Positions 63,724-64,000 of a DNA stretch of 64,000 bases are shown piece by piece. The DNA comes from Gp1-AA133 sp964641665 (GTDB lineage Bacteria > Acidobacteriota > Terriglobia > Terriglobales > Acidobacteriaceae). The translations under genes were made by a program, and so were the position numbers. Positions within the stretch are counted from its first letter, which is position 1. Every line of letters starts with the position of its first letter. Under the pieces are notes generated by a model. The model was not told the origin of the DNA, made no database searches, and saw nothing but the letters and a program-made list of their open reading frames with translations. Where the stretch lies: the NCBI GenBank assembly GCA_964641665.1, contig CAZXKO010000027.1, positions 62,001 through 126,000 of the forward strand, written 5' to 3'.

Positions 63724-64000
63724 GTGCTCACAGGCGCACCCCGTCGTGAGGTGGTGGGACTGACTGTTCTGGCAATGCTGACCGCGGCCGCGGGACACGC
63801 TTCCGCCGGCCAGAATACCAACAGCCACGACAGGCATGCGCGAACGGCCTTCGACGTCAGGGACTATGGCGCTACCGGCGACGGGAAGACCCTGGACACC
63901 TCCGCGATAGCCAAGGCCATTCACGCGGCTTCAGGTGCAGGAGGCGGAACGGTGGTGTTTCCTCCCGGCGTGTACCTGACGGGAACGTTCGAACTGCTCA
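63724..64000 (+). CDS. GH28 polygalacturonase-like protein, N-terminal part
   Basis: From a GTG at 63724 with AAAGGAGAG just upstream, 92 codons are seen before the window ends. A signal peptide (hydrophobic residues ~10-27) is followed by FDVRDYGATGDGKTLDTSAI and GGGTVVFPPGVYLTGT, the first coil of pectin-type beta-helix GH28 enzymes. The catalytic Asp residues lie beyond the window. It would cleave pectin, fitting the arabinose genes, since arabinan decorates pectin. Confidence 0.85.
   Translation, partial: MLTGAPRREVVGLTVLAMLTAAAGHASAGQNTNSHDRHARTAFDVRDYGATGDGKTLDTSAIAKAIHAASGAGGGTVVFPPGVYLTGTFELL

Overview
The window looks like a piece of an Acidobacteriota (Terriglobia-like) chromosome. 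This is inferred from the moderately high GC content, an Oar-type TonB-dependent receptor with a carboxypeptidase-like N-domain, and many signal-peptide or Tat-exported hydrolases. Short dispersed intergenic repeats, small membrane proteins and a linked ActP/DUF485/acetyl-CoA synthetase cluster fit the same picture. About fifty real genes are present. I see no rRNA, tRNA, CRISPR array, prophage or insertion sequence.

Layout. 0-10 kb: a frameshifted MlaD-like gene, a bifunctional FtcD, a Yip1-family membrane protein, a secreted transglutaminase-like protein, a PagL-like outer membrane protein, an S41-like secreted protein, an SDR reductase, two small membrane genes (one decayed), a REC/HD-GYP regulator and a glutaredoxin-like protein. 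10-22 kb: an orphan Flp pilin, an 852-aa TonB receptor, a zinc alcohol dehydrogenase, prolyl oligopeptidase, a secreted Hcp-like protein and a GH36-like galactosidase with a PKD domain. 22-35 kb: pnp and rpsO, a secreted TPR-like protein, an Fpg-family glycosylase, a zinc-ribbon/Sel1 membrane protein, a secreted phosphoesterase behind a PhoB-box-like element, an ECF sigma/anti-sigma pair and a YVTN beta-propeller.

35-47.5 kb is a C2/C3 carbon block. It holds two acetyl-CoA synthetases (one with an N-terminal frameshift), ActP and its DUF485 partner, then a single-chain pyruvate:ferredoxin oxidoreductase preceded by a perfect TGTGA-N6-TCACA site, and a dihydroorotate-dehydrogenase-like flavoprotein. 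47.5-50.6 kb holds peptide deformylase with a SET-domain protein, a GH79-like hydrolase and a 169-bp tandem duplication.

50.6-64 kb is a plant-polysaccharide region centred on L-arabinose. A compact minus-strand operon encodes AraD, an SSS symporter, a 71-aa membrane protein, a fucose-isomerase-type sugar isomerase, AraB, a GH27 enzyme and aldose 1-epimerase, with several stop/start overlaps. A divergent LacI-family regulator and a GH51 arabinofuranosidase lie beside it, and LacI-type half-sites (CGTTTAC) occur at all three promoters. No AraA-type isomerase gene is seen, so the FucI-type enzyme is the best candidate for that step. A two-domain thioredoxin-like protein and the start of a GH28 polygalacturonase close the window.

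The most interesting item is this arabinose regulon with its unusual isomerase, an altered GH27 active-site motif and an unexplained small membrane protein. Several single-base lesions, two of them in G/C homopolymers, break otherwise good genes. They may be assembly errors and should be checked against reads.
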